Below, one piece after another: positions 43,369 to 51,359 of a DNA stretch of 52,259 nucleotides. The notes under the pieces were generated by a model, which saw only the letters and a list, made by a program, of their open reading frames with translations, searched no databases and was not told the origin of the DNA. The stretch spans positions 1 to 52,259 of the forward strand of contig CADBYC010000016.1 of NCBI GenBank assembly GCA_902798755.1, read 5' to 3'. Origin of the DNA: an uncultured Ruminococcus sp. Its GTDB lineage: Bacteria; Bacillota; Clostridia; Oscillospirales; Acutalibacteraceae. Both the position numbers and the translations under genes were made by a program. Each line of letters opens with the position of its first letter. Within the stretch, counting starts at the first letter, position 1.

Positions 43369-44505
43369 TTATTTTTTCTTGGTTTCCTCGAATCTGGAGG
43401 GTTTGTAGCTGTCGCACGCAGAGGAAAGGGTAATGTTCATTTCTTCCGCGAGCTTCTTCAACATTTCGTCGAATTCTTCGTGTTTCATAGCGGAGAGCAC
43501 GTCGTTCTTGTGCTGTTCGGGATCGGTATACGCTTCGACCTGATTCTCGATCGGCTCACGATAGACGAGGTAGATCTGCTTGGTAGTATCGTCGTCACCG
43601 ATCACAACGGTCATCGCCTGACCGTCCTTCATGTCTAAGATGGTCTTCATGATCTCGTCGGTGGATTCTTCATCGATATCCTCGACGTTCTCGGTGGTGG
43701 GATCTTCTTCGACCGCGTACTTCTTCATGTACTCGGCGACAACATCGGCATAAGAGCCGCCGTTGGAAAGGGTAGCTGCATAGCCGTCGAAGTCCTTCTG
43801 ATACTCCGCGATCTTGTCCGCAGAGAGAGGAGTGTTCTCGGAAGCGGTCTCAGCGCTGCCGTCGGTATTCTCAGCGGTTTCGGTCGTGTAGAGGTTAGCG
43901 GAGAAGTACTTGTAGGAGGTGTAGTTGTCCTTGAAGTACTTGGTCAGCTCCTCGTCGGATACAGCGGAGGGACCGTCGGTGCCGTACTCAGCCTTGAACG
44001 CTTCGCTTTCCATCACAGGCAGGGTGTAGCCCGCGAGGAAGAAGGAATCAAAGCTGACGCCGTAGGGCTCGAGCATTTCGCTGTAGCTCTGATCCCAGTA
44101 GCTCTTGTAGTAGGACTGGGTGCTGTCGATCTCTGTCTGGTCAAGGGTGCAGCCGAGATCGTTGAACTTGGTCTGGATCGCTACAGCGGTCTTGGTATCT
44201 TCTGCAGCCTTATCTTTGATCCAATCCTCTGCGACAGCGGTCTTGCCGTCGTCATCGGTGATCTCCATCTTCAGGAAAGACTTTTTGCCGTCGTACTTGC
44301 CTGTTTCAGCGTCGTACAGATCGCTCTTCTGCGCATAGCTCTGAGCGCTGTTGTAAGCGTTGTACAGATAGTAGATATATACGCCGATGGGGAGCTTGAT
44401 GTCGTCTTTCTCGTAAGCATACTGCTTAGAGAGAGAGCAGGACGCAGCGGAAAGCGCGATAACCAACGCCAACACTACGCAGAGGATTTTAGAAAAATTC
44501 TTCAT
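43369..44505 (-). CDS. SurA/PrsA-like foldase lipoprotein
   Basis: 378 residues. Lipoprotein signal (SKILCVVLALVIALSAASC, lipobox SAASC). The N-terminal IGVYIYYLYNAYNSAQSY and AIQTKFNDLGCTLDQTEID ... YSEMLEPYGVSFDSFF are the SurA-N/PrsA-type helical chaperone layout. A central KYFKDNYTSYKYFSANLY and a late MKDGQAMTVVIGDDDTTKQIYLVYREP suggest a degenerate parvulin-like middle domain. Position after mfd is where Clostridia often keep a peptidylprolyl isomerase. Start ATG 44505 is chosen because AAAGGA abuts the ATG at 44517. Confidence 0.72.
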   Translation of the reverse strand: MKNFSKILCVVLALVIALSAASCSLSKQYAYEKDDIKLPIGVYIYYLYNAYNSAQSYAQKSDLYDAETGKYDGKKSFLKMEITDDDGKTAVAEDWIKDKAAEDTKTAVAIQTKFNDLGCTLDQTEIDSTQSYYKSYWDQSYSEMLEPYGVSFDSFFLAGYTLPVMESEAFKAEYGTDGPSAVSDEELTKYFKDNYTSYKYFSANLYTTETAENTDGSAETASENTPLSADKIAEYQKDFDGYAATLSNGGSYADVVAEYMKKYAVEEDPTTENVEDIDEESTDEIMKTILDMKDGQAMTVVIGDDDTTKQIYLVYREPIENQVEAYTDPEQHKNDVLSAMKHEEFDEMLKKLAEEMNITLSSACDSYKPSRFEETKKK

Positions 44506-44527
44506 TTTAATTACCATCCTTTGTTTG

Positions 44528-44575
44528 TTATGATGCGATCTGAAATAAGTGAAACTGCATAATATCGCATCATAA
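44528..44575 (-). promoter_or_regulatory. Inverted repeat in the foldase leader
   Basis: A perfect 12-bp inverted repeat, TTATGATGCGAT (44528-44539) and ATCGCATCATAA (44564-44575), encloses 24 bases between promoter and ribosome site. It lacks a T-run. It could be an operator or a stabilising RNA stem. Confidence 0.55.
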
Positions 44576-44592
44576 TATTATTTAACTTATAC

Positions 44593-44621
44593 AATATACA
44601 CTATTTTTCAAAATTTGTCTA
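44593..44621 (-). promoter_or_regulatory. Promoter of the foldase gene
   Basis: Minus strand: TAGACA (44616-44621), 17-base spacer, TATATT (44593-44598), in a very AT-rich stretch. Confidence 0.55.
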
Positions 44622-44697
44622 TATAAATAGGGTAAAAAATCGAATTTTAACAGAATGTTATAAAATTAATTCTGTATTGGAAATATGATTTGATATT

Positions 44698-44731
44698 GCA
44701 AAAAGAGCCTTGCGTTGCTTGCAAGGCTCTT
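44698..44731 (-). terminator. Terminator of mfd
   Basis: Minus strand AAGAGCCTTGC / GCAAGGCTCTT stem followed by TTTTGC. Confidence 0.88.
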
Positions 44732-44741
44732 ATCGTTTCTG

Positions 44742-47700
44742 TCATTTTGCTCCGAAGAGTTTTTTCAGGATATCGGGTGCTTTCTCACCTTTTTGCAGTC
44801 GGACGGCGATATACGGCTTGCCGCCCGCGGAGAGCATGGCTCTGCCGGGTAGCTTGCCGATCAGTTCGGGTACCTCTTTGCGGCGGATATCGCTCAGATA
44901 CAGCATGAGAGAGGTATCGTTCTGACGAATCTCATAGATACCCATCGCGGCGGCACGGTTGCGTACCAGCGCGATATCGATCAATCCCATGACCGACGAG
45001 GGAACGTCGCCGTAGCGGTCGACGAGCTCGTCGATGACGTCGCGGGAATCTTCGGGAGAACGGATATCGGCGATCCTTCTGTACGCGTCAAGGCGGTTCG
45101 AAAGGCTTTCGATGTAGCTTTCGGGGATATGCGCCTGTACCTGAACGTCGATCAGACAGTCGTGTTCTTCAAGCATTTCGGGCTGTTCGCCCTTTTCCTC
45201 GCGGACGGCTTCTCCGAGGAGCTTGATGTACATATCATAGCCGACGTCCTCCATATGACCGTGCTGTTCCGCGCCGAGGATATTGCCCGCGCCGCGCAGC
45301 TCGAGGTCGCGCATCGCAATCTTGAAGCCCGAACCGAATTCGGTGAACTCGCGAATGGCTGTCAAGCGTTTTTGGGAGATGTCGGACAGCACCTTGCCGC
45401 CGTTGTAGGTGAAGTAAGCGTAGGCGCGGCGTGAGGAACGTCCGACTCTGCCGCGGATCTGATGGAGCTGGGAAAGACCGAAACGGTCGGCGTTCTCGAT
45501 GATCAGGGTATTGGCGTTGGGCAGGTCGACGCCTGTCTCGATGATGGTGGTGCAGACGAGGACATTGACTTCCTGATTGAGCATACTGCGCCAGACCTCG
45601 CTGAGTTCCTGTTCGCTCATCTTGCCGTGTCCGACGGCGACCTTTGCCTCAGGAATCGCTTCGCTGATACGGATCGCCTTGGCTTCGATGCCTTCGACAT
45701 TGTTGAACAGATAGAATACCTGTCCGCCGCGCCTGAGCTCGCGCCGTATCGCTTCGTTGATGACAGCTGAGTCGTGCTCGAGCACGTAGGTCTGGACGGG
45801 GTGACGGTCGAGGGGCGCTTCTTCGATGACGGACATATCGCGGATACCGCTCATCGCCATGTTCAGCGTGCGGGGGATAGGGGTCGCGGAAAGGGTGAGG
45901 ATATCGATGTTCTTCCGCAGTTCCTTGAAATGTTCCTTCTGAGCAACGCCGAAGCGCTGTTCCTCGTCGATGATGGCGAGTCCCAGATCACGGAATTCTA
46001 CGTCCTTCTGCACCAGTCGGTGGGTGCCGATGATCATATCGATCTCGCCGCGTCCGAGCTTTTCGATGATCTCCTTTTGCTGGTTGGGCGAGCGGAAGCG
46101 GGAGAGCAGCTCCACGCGGATAGGATAACCGTCAAAGCGGTTCAATACGGTTTGGTAGTGCTGCCACGCAAGGATCGTGGTGGGGCAGAGCAGGGCGCAC
46201 TGCTTGCTGTCGGTAACGCATTTGAAGGCGGCGCGCAGGGCGACCTCCGTTTTGCCGAAGCCGACGTCGCCGCAGAGCAGTCTGTCCATCGGGACGGAGC
46301 GCTCCATATCGTGCTTGATCTCGTCACAGCAGCGGAGCTGATCTTCGGTCTCTTCATAGGGGAAGCCTGCTTCAAAGTCGTGCTGCCATTCGTTGTCGCC
46401 TGAGAAGGCGTGGCCTTGTGCCTTCATACGCTTGGCGTACAGCTCGATCAGCTCCTTTGCCATCTCTTTTGCCGCCGCTTTGACTCTGCGTTTGGAGTTG
46501 ACCCATTCCTTGGAGCCGAGACGGTTGAGCTTGACGTGGGAGTTCTCCTTTGGCCCGATATATTTCGCGACAAGATCGAGCTGAGTGACGGGGACATAGA
46601 GGTTGTCACCCTTGGCGTACTCGATCATGATGTAATCCTTCAAAAAGCCCTGTACGTCCATCTTGCGGATACCACGGTAAATACCGATACCGTGGATAGA
46701 GTGGACAACGTACTCGCCGACGGAAAGCTCGCTGAGGTTGTAGACCGCCTTGCCGTCTTTCGGGGTACGGCGGCGTTTCTTTTTGTAGGAAGTGTTGACG
46801 GCGGAAAGGGTGTAGAGGACGAAATTCTGCTCGGGATATTCGATACCCGCGCTGAGCATTCCCGGCATGACGTAGACAAAGCCGCGTTCGGCTTCGCTGA
46901 GTGATTCAACATAGCGCGCGTTGACGCCTTTTTCGTTGAGCAGGGTACAGAGATTGTCCGCGCCTTTGGCAGTGCCCGCCAAAATGACGACCGCCATAGA
47001 GCCGTAGCCGATATCCTCTAAGTCCTCGATCAGCGCTGTGCTCTGTCCCGACCAGGGGGAGGTCTGGCGTGCGTTGAAGGTCACGGCGGCGGAAAGCGGC
47101 GTGTTGTAGGAGGAATGGGAGAAGGTGTCGAGGAAAACGGTCGGACGGTCGAGCAGGAGATTCATGCTTTGCATAAAGTCGAGGGAGTAGGTCTCGAACC
47201 CTCGGCAAAGCACGCCGTCCTCAAACAGCGCTTTGAGCTCCTCTTTTTCATGAAATTCAAGAGAACGGTCGCGTTCCTTGACATTTTTATATTCAGAGAT
47301 AAAGATGATCTCGTCATCGTCAAAATAATCAAACAGGGTCGCGGGCTTGTCGTAGACGAGGGAGATGAACTTGTCGTAGGTCGCAAAGCTCAGCCCCGAG
47401 CGCAGCATATCCGCCTCCTTTTGCAGGCGTTCTTTCGCTTTTTCACTGCCCTTGCTTTTGAGATAAGAGGCTTTCTTGCCGATTTTGTCCGCAAGCTGTT
47501 CTTTGTCGCTGATCAGAATCTCGCCCGAGGGAGTGAGGGAGATCTCTTCGCAGTAGTCGGTGCGGCGCTGGGTCTCGACGTCGAAATAATTGATGGTGTC
47601 GATCTGGTCGCCCCACAGCTCGATACGCACGGGCGCTTCGCTGTCCGGCATGAACAGGTCGATCAGTCCGCCGCGGATGGAGAACTGACCGCTGCCCTCG

Positions 47701-48194
47701 ACGTTGTCACAGCGCTCATAGCCGAGCAGGATCAGCGACTGCTCAAATTCTGTCATGTCGATCTCGACATCGGGCTTGAGGGTGCGGGTGACGGATCTAA
47801 GAACATCTTTGGGAATGGTGAACTGCGCTGCCGCGTCGAGAGTCGCGATAACGACGTCATAATCGCCGCTGAGCATACGGCTGAGAACATTCAGTCGCTG
47901 GTGCTCATATTCGTGGGACTTGACCTGAGAGGGAATATAGATGAAGTCCTTCTTCGGGTAGACCAGCGCTTTGAGACCCATTGCGGACAGGTCGTTGCAC
48001 ATTACCTGCGCTTCCTGCTCGTTTTGGGCAACACAAAAGGCTCTGACGGCGTGATCCCGGCAGAGCGACGTGATGATATTGGCTTTGTGGACTCCCGATA
48101 TGCCGATTGCGGCGGAGCGGGAGCGTGTACGAACGGCGTCGTCCAGCGCCTTGTACTGCTTGGTGCGTTGAATGATCTTATCTAAAAATTTCAT
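44742..48194 (-). CDS. mfd: Transcription-repair coupling factor Mfd
   Basis: 1150 residues, full length. It removes RNA polymerase stalled at lesions and recruits UvrA. Order: UvrB-like homology region (about 1-330; IRGGLIDLFMPDSEAPVRIELWGDQID), RNA-polymerase interaction domain (VGEYVVHSIHGIGIYRGI ... DYIMIEYAKGDNLYVPVTQLD), RecG-like translocase with GDVGFGKTEVALRAAF (Walker A), IIDEEQRFGV (DEEQ), TLSATPIPRTLNMAMSG, ITTIIETGVDLPNANTLII-type motif V and RIRGRVGRS-type motif VI (here QIRGRVGRSSRRAYAYF), then the C-terminal TRCF domain (VQAHIPESYI). Part of the glmU-prs-pth-mfd block. Confidence 0.98.
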   Translation of the reverse strand: MKFLDKIIQRTKQYKALDDAVRTRSRSAAIGISGVHKANIITSLCRDHAVRAFCVAQNEQEAQVMCNDLSAMGLKALVYPKKDFIYIPSQVKSHEYEHQRLNVLSRMLSGDYDVVIATLDAAAQFTIPKDVLRSVTRTLKPDVEIDMTEFEQSLILLGYERCDNVEGSGQFSIRGGLIDLFMPDSEAPVRIELWGDQIDTINYFDVETQRRTDYCEEISLTPSGEILISDKEQLADKIGKKASYLKSKGSEKAKERLQKEADMLRSGLSFATYDKFISLVYDKPATLFDYFDDDEIIFISEYKNVKERDRSLEFHEKEELKALFEDGVLCRGFETYSLDFMQSMNLLLDRPTVFLDTFSHSSYNTPLSAAVTFNARQTSPWSGQSTALIEDLEDIGYGSMAVVILAGTAKGADNLCTLLNEKGVNARYVESLSEAERGFVYVMPGMLSAGIEYPEQNFVLYTLSAVNTSYKKKRRRTPKDGKAVYNLSELSVGEYVVHSIHGIGIYRGIRKMDVQGFLKDYIMIEYAKGDNLYVPVTQLDLVAKYIGPKENSHVKLNRLGSKEWVNSKRRVKAAAKEMAKELIELYAKRMKAQGHAFSGDNEWQHDFEAGFPYEETEDQLRCCDEIKHDMERSVPMDRLLCGDVGFGKTEVALRAAFKCVTDSKQCALLCPTTILAWQHYQTVLNRFDGYPIRVELLSRFRSPNQQKEIIEKLGRGEIDMIIGTHRLVQKDVEFRDLGLAIIDEEQRFGVAQKEHFKELRKNIDILTLSATPIPRTLNMAMSGIRDMSVIEEAPLDRHPVQTYVLEHDSAVINEAIRRELRRGGQVFYLFNNVEGIEAKAIRISEAIPEAKVAVGHGKMSEQELSEVWRSMLNQEVNVLVCTTIIETGVDLPNANTLIIENADRFGLSQLHQIRGRVGRSSRRAYAYFTYNGGKVLSDISQKRLTAIREFTEFGSGFKIAMRDLELRGAGNILGAEQHGHMEDVGYDMYIKLLGEAVREEKGEQPEMLEEHDCLIDVQVQAHIPESYIESLSNRLDAYRRIADIRSPEDSRDVIDELVDRYGDVPSSVMGLIDIALVRNRAAAMGIYEIRQNDTSLMLYLSDIRRKEVPELIGKLPGRAMLSAGGKPYIAVRLQKGEKAPDILKKLFGAK

Positions 48195-48209
48195 TTTTCG
48201 TAGTGAATA

Positions 48210-48310
48210 TCGAAAATTGAAAACTGAAAAATGAGGAGCGGGACACCCACACCCGAGTCACTGATTGATTGAGCGAAGCGAGAAACCATCATTATTCATT
48301 TTTCAGCCTT
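48210..48310. repeat. Short palindromic intergenic repeat, copy 1
   Basis: CTGAAAAATGA (48224-48234) and TCATTTTTCAG (48296-48306) form an 11-bp terminal inverted repeat around ~60 bases containing TGAGCGAAGCGAG. A related sequence lies upstream of the GlmU-like gene at 50977-51088. It fills the mfd-pth spacer. Confidence 0.6.
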
Positions 48311-48909
48311 CAGTTATACAGGTTCATCGCCTTGTCGATATCGCCGTCGACGATACATTCCACCGCGCCTTTGATATCGGGCAGACGGTCGGCGATGAGC
48401 TTCTTGTCTTTGTCGGTAAAGCGGCTGAGCACCCAGTCCTTGAGGTCATAATCGGGATGGGGCTTTTTGCCGATACCGATCTTGACGCGCGGGAATTCGT
48501 CGGAGCCGCTGAGATAGATGATGTTCTGCAATCCCTTCTGACCGCCGTCGGAGCCTTTGCGGCGCACGCGGATGATACCGACGTCGAGGGAGATATCATC
48601 TGACAGTATAACAACATGTTGGGGCGGGATCTTGTAGAAATTCATCGCCTCGGTGACTGCCTGACCGCTGAGATTCATGAAGGTGGACGGCTTCATCAGC
48701 AGGCATCTCTTGCCGCTGATCGTCGCTTCGCCGATGGTGGATTTGAATTTGATCTTATTGATCTTCGCACCGAGCTCTTCGGCGATATAGTCGATGGCGA
48801 TGAAGCCCGCGTTGTGACGGGTGCCCTCGTACTGCTTGCCGGGATTGCCGAGACCGACAATGATGAACTCGATGCTGTTGTTGGTGTATTCTTTCTTTTT
48901 GAAAAGCAT
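48310..48909 (-). CDS. pth: Peptidyl-tRNA hydrolase
   Basis: 199 residues. It releases peptides from prematurely dropped peptidyl-tRNA. VGLGNPGKQYEGTRHNAGF includes the conserved Asn and the catalytic His of RHNAGF; KPSTFMNLSG and ILSDDISLDVGIIRVRRKGSDGGQKGL carry the substrate-binding Asn and catalytic Asp. About 10 extra N-terminal residues (LFKKKEYTNN) precede the usual start. AGGAG lies before the ATG. The conserved neighbour order with prs and mfd supports it. Confidence 0.97.
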   Translation of the reverse strand: MLFKKKEYTNNSIEFIIVGLGNPGKQYEGTRHNAGFIAIDYIAEELGAKINKIKFKSTIGEATISGKRCLLMKPSTFMNLSGQAVTEAMNFYKIPPQHVVILSDDISLDVGIIRVRRKGSDGGQKGLQNIIYLSGSDEFPRVKIGIGKKPHPDYDLKDWVLSRFTDKDKKLIADRLPDIKGAVECIVDGDIDKAMNLYN

Positions 48910-48971
48910 AAGTCTCCTGTTGATACAAAGAGCGGGAAGTCATCCCGTTCAAATGTCAAAGCATATTGAAA

Positions 48972-49009
48972 AGTGAAGAGTTTCGGACGATCCGCCGTAA
49001 CTCTTCACT
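48972..49009. repeat. Palindrome in the pth-prs spacer
   Basis: Perfect 11-bp inverted repeat AGTGAAGAGTT (48972-48982) / AACTCTTCACT (48999-49009) around a GC-rich centre. It could act as a terminator-like or stability stem after prs. T-runs are weak on both sides. Confidence 0.6.
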
Positions 49010-49028
49010 CTTAATGTACGGGTATGAA

Positions 49029-49994
49029 TTAAACTAATAGGTTCATCGGAGAAACAGGCTTGTCCTCGTAGATTCTCTCGATCGCTTCAGCAAACAGCGG
49101 AGCGGTGGAGAGGATAGTGAACTTGTCGAGCATTTTCTCTTCGGGGATCGGAACGGTGTCGAGAAGGATGCATTCTTTGATCGCGCTGTCACGGATACGC
49201 TCGATCGCGGGACCGGAGAGGACCGCGTGAGAAGCACAGGCGTAGACCTCGATCGCGCCGCCTTTTTCAACGATAGCGTTCGCCGCGTTGCACAGGGTGC
49301 CCGCGGTGTCGATCATATCGTCAACGAGGATGCACTTCTTGCCTCTTACTTCACCGATGATGTTCATGACTTCGGAAACGTTCGCGCGCTGTCTGCGCTT
49401 GTCGATGATCGCCATCGGGCAGCCGATTTTAGCCGCGAAGTTACGCGCTCTGGTAACGGAACCGAGGTCGGGAGATACGACGACGAATTCGTCCTCATGA
49501 CCTTCGACCTTTTTCTTCATGTGCTTTGCGAGCATCGGTGCACCGACAAGGTGGTCAACGGGAATGTTGAAGAAGCCCTGGATCTGTGCCGCGTGAAGAT
49601 CCATCGTCAGCAGACGGTCAGCGCCTGCGGTGGTGATCAGGTCGGCAACGAGCTTGGACGAGATCGGATCGCGCGCCTTTGCTTTACGATCCTGACGAGC
49701 GTAACCGAAGTACGGTACGACCGCGGTGATGGAGGAAGCGGAAGCTCTCTTCATCGCGTCGATCATTATCAGAAGCTCCATGAGGTTGTCGTTGACGGGC
49801 GAGCAGGTCGACTGTACGATGAAGCAGTCGGAGCCACGGACGGATTCGTGCAGAGATACCGCGATCTCACCGTCCGAGAAGGTTGCGCAGTCGCTCTTGC
49901 CGAGCGGAACGCCTAAGCAGTCCGCGATGCCGTGAGCAACAGCCTTGTTGGAGTTGAGTGTAAAAATCTTGATGTCCTTACCGTGTGAATTCAT
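49029..49994 (-). CDS. prs: Ribose-phosphate pyrophosphokinase
   Basis: 321 residues. It makes PRPP from ribose 5-phosphate and ATP. Landmarks: [44 protein letters not shown], the Mg/ATP segment [49 protein letters not shown] and the PRPP loop [14 protein letters not shown]. All are intact. It lies between pth and the GlmU-like gene, as in B. subtilis. Confidence 0.98.
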   Translation of the reverse strand: MNSHGKDIKIFTLNSNKAVAHGIADCLGVPLGKSDCATFSDGEIAVSLHESVRGSDCFIVQSTCSPVNDNLMELLIMIDAMKRASASSITAVVPYFGYARQDRKAKARDPISSKLVADLITTAGADRLLTMDLHAAQIQGFFNIPVDHLVGAPMLAKHMKKKVEGHEDEFVVVSPDLGSVTRARNFAAKIGCPMAIIDKRRQRANVSEVMNIIGEVRGKKCILVDDMIDTAGTLCNAANAIVEKGGAIEVYACASHAVLSGPAIERIRDSAIKECILLDTVPIPEEKMLDKFTILSTAPLFAEAIERIYEDKPVSPMNLLV

Positions 49995-50048
49995 TATGTG
50001 TCCCCCTATAAATGAATTTTTGTTATTGATAACCTTGCGGTTTGGATA

Positions 50049-50212
50049 CTTCTTAGGCTCCCTTTCCTAAGGGAGCTGTCGCGAAGCGACTGAGGGTTGA
50101 ATCGTTTTATGATGATGGATATTTCTAAAAGAGATGATGATGGATCGCGGCAACCCTCCGACCAAATCGGCAAGCCGATTTGCCCACCTTCCTTAGGGAA
50201 GGGAGGCTTTAA
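50049..50212. mobile_element. MITE-like palindromic element
   Basis: About 160 bases with imperfect terminal inverted repeats. Left: TTAGGCTCCCTTTCCTAAGG, continuing to ACTGAGGGTTG. Right, read inward from 50212: AAAGCCTCCCTTCCCTAAGG, continuing to GTCGGAGGGTTG. It has no coding capacity. Similar elements are scattered in gut Clostridia genomes and depend on a transposase elsewhere. Its right end supplies the last bases around the GlmU-like stop codon (TAA at 50209-50211). Confidence 0.7.
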
Positions 50213-50955
50213 TACCCTTTCGCCCTTGCGATATCGTTCAATTCTTGAAGCTGTGCGGGATCGTTCGCTCCGAGAACGGTGTCGGGCGAGTCAGCCGTGA
50301 AAGCGCCGACTTTCTTGCCGTTTTGCAGGAGCAGATAGAGCGCGTCGGGCAAATAATATTCTTTTGCGGAATTATTCGCTTTGATATCGTCAAGAACGCT
50401 CAACAGATCATTGGTATCGAACCAGTAGCCGCCGGAGTTGACTTCCTTGATCAGAAGGGTCTCTTCATCGGCTTCTTTCTGTTCTACGATGCTTTTCAGC
50501 GTACCGTCGGCGTTGCGGACGATCCTGCCGTACCCGGTCGGGTCGTCGAGCATCGCGGAGATGACGGTCGCGGAAGCACCGCCCTCATTGTGCGCTTCAT
50601 AAGCGTCTGCGATGGTCTTGGTGTCCATGAAAGGAGCGTCGCCGCACAGGATCACGACGTCGCCGCCCTTTTCCTTTAAAAAGTCCTTTGCCATCATGAC
50701 GGCGTGTCCCGTACCGAGACGTTCGCTTTGCAAAACGTGGCTGACTTCAAAAGGCAGAGAATGGAGATACTCCTCGGTGATCTCCGTCTTGTAGCCGGTG
50801 ACGACGCAGATGTCGTCGATCCCTGCCGCCTTGACGGAGTCGATGACCCAGCGGAGCATCGGCTTGCCCAATACCTCGTTCATCGGCTTGGGAATATCGG
50901 ATTTCATTCGTTTTCCTTCGCCGCCGGCGAGGATAACGGCACATCTATTGTTCAT
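50209..50955 (-). CDS. Single-domain GlmU-like nucleotidyltransferase
   Basis: 248 residues. The N-terminal uridylyltransferase domain of GlmU is complete: VILAGGEGKRMKSDIPKPMNEVLGKPMLRWVIDS (nucleotide loop), SERLGTGHAVMMA, VVILCGDAPFM (Mg Asp), GYGRIVRNADGTLKSIVEQKEA, EVNSGGYWFD and the late LGANDPAQLQELND. Full GlmU is about 450 residues with a C-terminal beta-helix acetyltransferase, and that half is missing. The gene sits at the conserved glmU position before prs. Its last codon abuts a MITE-like repeat. It should make UDP-GlcNAc from GlcNAc-1-P but cannot acetylate GlcN-1-P. Confidence 0.9.
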   Translation of the reverse strand: MNNRCAVILAGGEGKRMKSDIPKPMNEVLGKPMLRWVIDSVKAAGIDDICVVTGYKTEITEEYLHSLPFEVSHVLQSERLGTGHAVMMAKDFLKEKGGDVVILCGDAPFMDTKTIADAYEAHNEGGASATVISAMLDDPTGYGRIVRNADGTLKSIVEQKEADEETLLIKEVNSGGYWFDTNDLLSVLDDIKANNSAKEYYLPDALYLLLQNGKKVGAFTADSPDTVLGANDPAQLQELNDIARAKGY

Positions 50956-50976
50956 GAATTGACCTCACAAATCATC

Positions 50977-51088
50977 GTAATGAAAACTGGATCACACCGA
51001 CAGGGCTGTGCAAACAATCGTAATATAGGATCGTTTGAGCGAATCGAGTAACCTTCATTATTCACTATTCGTTATTCATTTTTCACTG
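50977..51088. repeat. Short palindromic intergenic repeat, copy 2
   Basis: It shares with copy 1 (48210-48310) the blocks TGAAAACTG, TGAGCGAATCGAGTAACC and TTCATTATTCA ... TTATTCATTTTTCA. It lies in the transcribed leader of the GlmU-like gene. Confidence 0.55.
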
Positions 51089-51124
51089 TACTTTGCGCTT
51101 CGGGGCGCTCTCATACACAATACT

Positions 51125-51152
51125 ATTATCGCATATATTTGGGATTTTGCAA
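51125..51152 (-). promoter_or_regulatory. Promoter of the GlmU-like gene/cluster
   Basis: Minus strand: TTGCAA (51147-51152), 16-base spacer, GATAAT (51125-51130). The leader to 50955 is about 160 nt and contains repeat copy 2. Confidence 0.5.
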
Positions 51153-51275
51153 GGACAAATTACAAAAATATGACAATTTTAACACTTTTCACATATTCCA
51201 CAAAATAAAAGCTTGACTTTTGTGCCCCTTTTTTATTTCTTTTTTCTCTTTTGTATAGTATTTTTTTCCATCTTT

Positions 51276-51284
51276 TGTTATAAT
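51276..51284 (+). promoter_or_regulatory. Extended -10 promoter of ppdK
   Basis: TG-T-TATAAT (51276-51284) with no good -35, in a T-rich stretch. Transcription would start about 70 bases before the ATG. Confidence 0.5.
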
Positions 51285-51359
51285 ACATGTGTATATGTAT
51301 GCTGCGGTGATTCTTCACTGTAGTATTTACTATAACAATTCATTTAGGAGGAGATTCCA

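Noticed and set aside
47115-48185. A 356-residue plus-strand frame inside mfd
   Set aside because: Antisense shadow of a full-length conserved gene; no start signals.
50049-50212. A non-coding RNA between prs and the GlmU-like gene
   Set aside because: The inverted ends and lack of internal structure or promoter fit a MITE-like repeat better.
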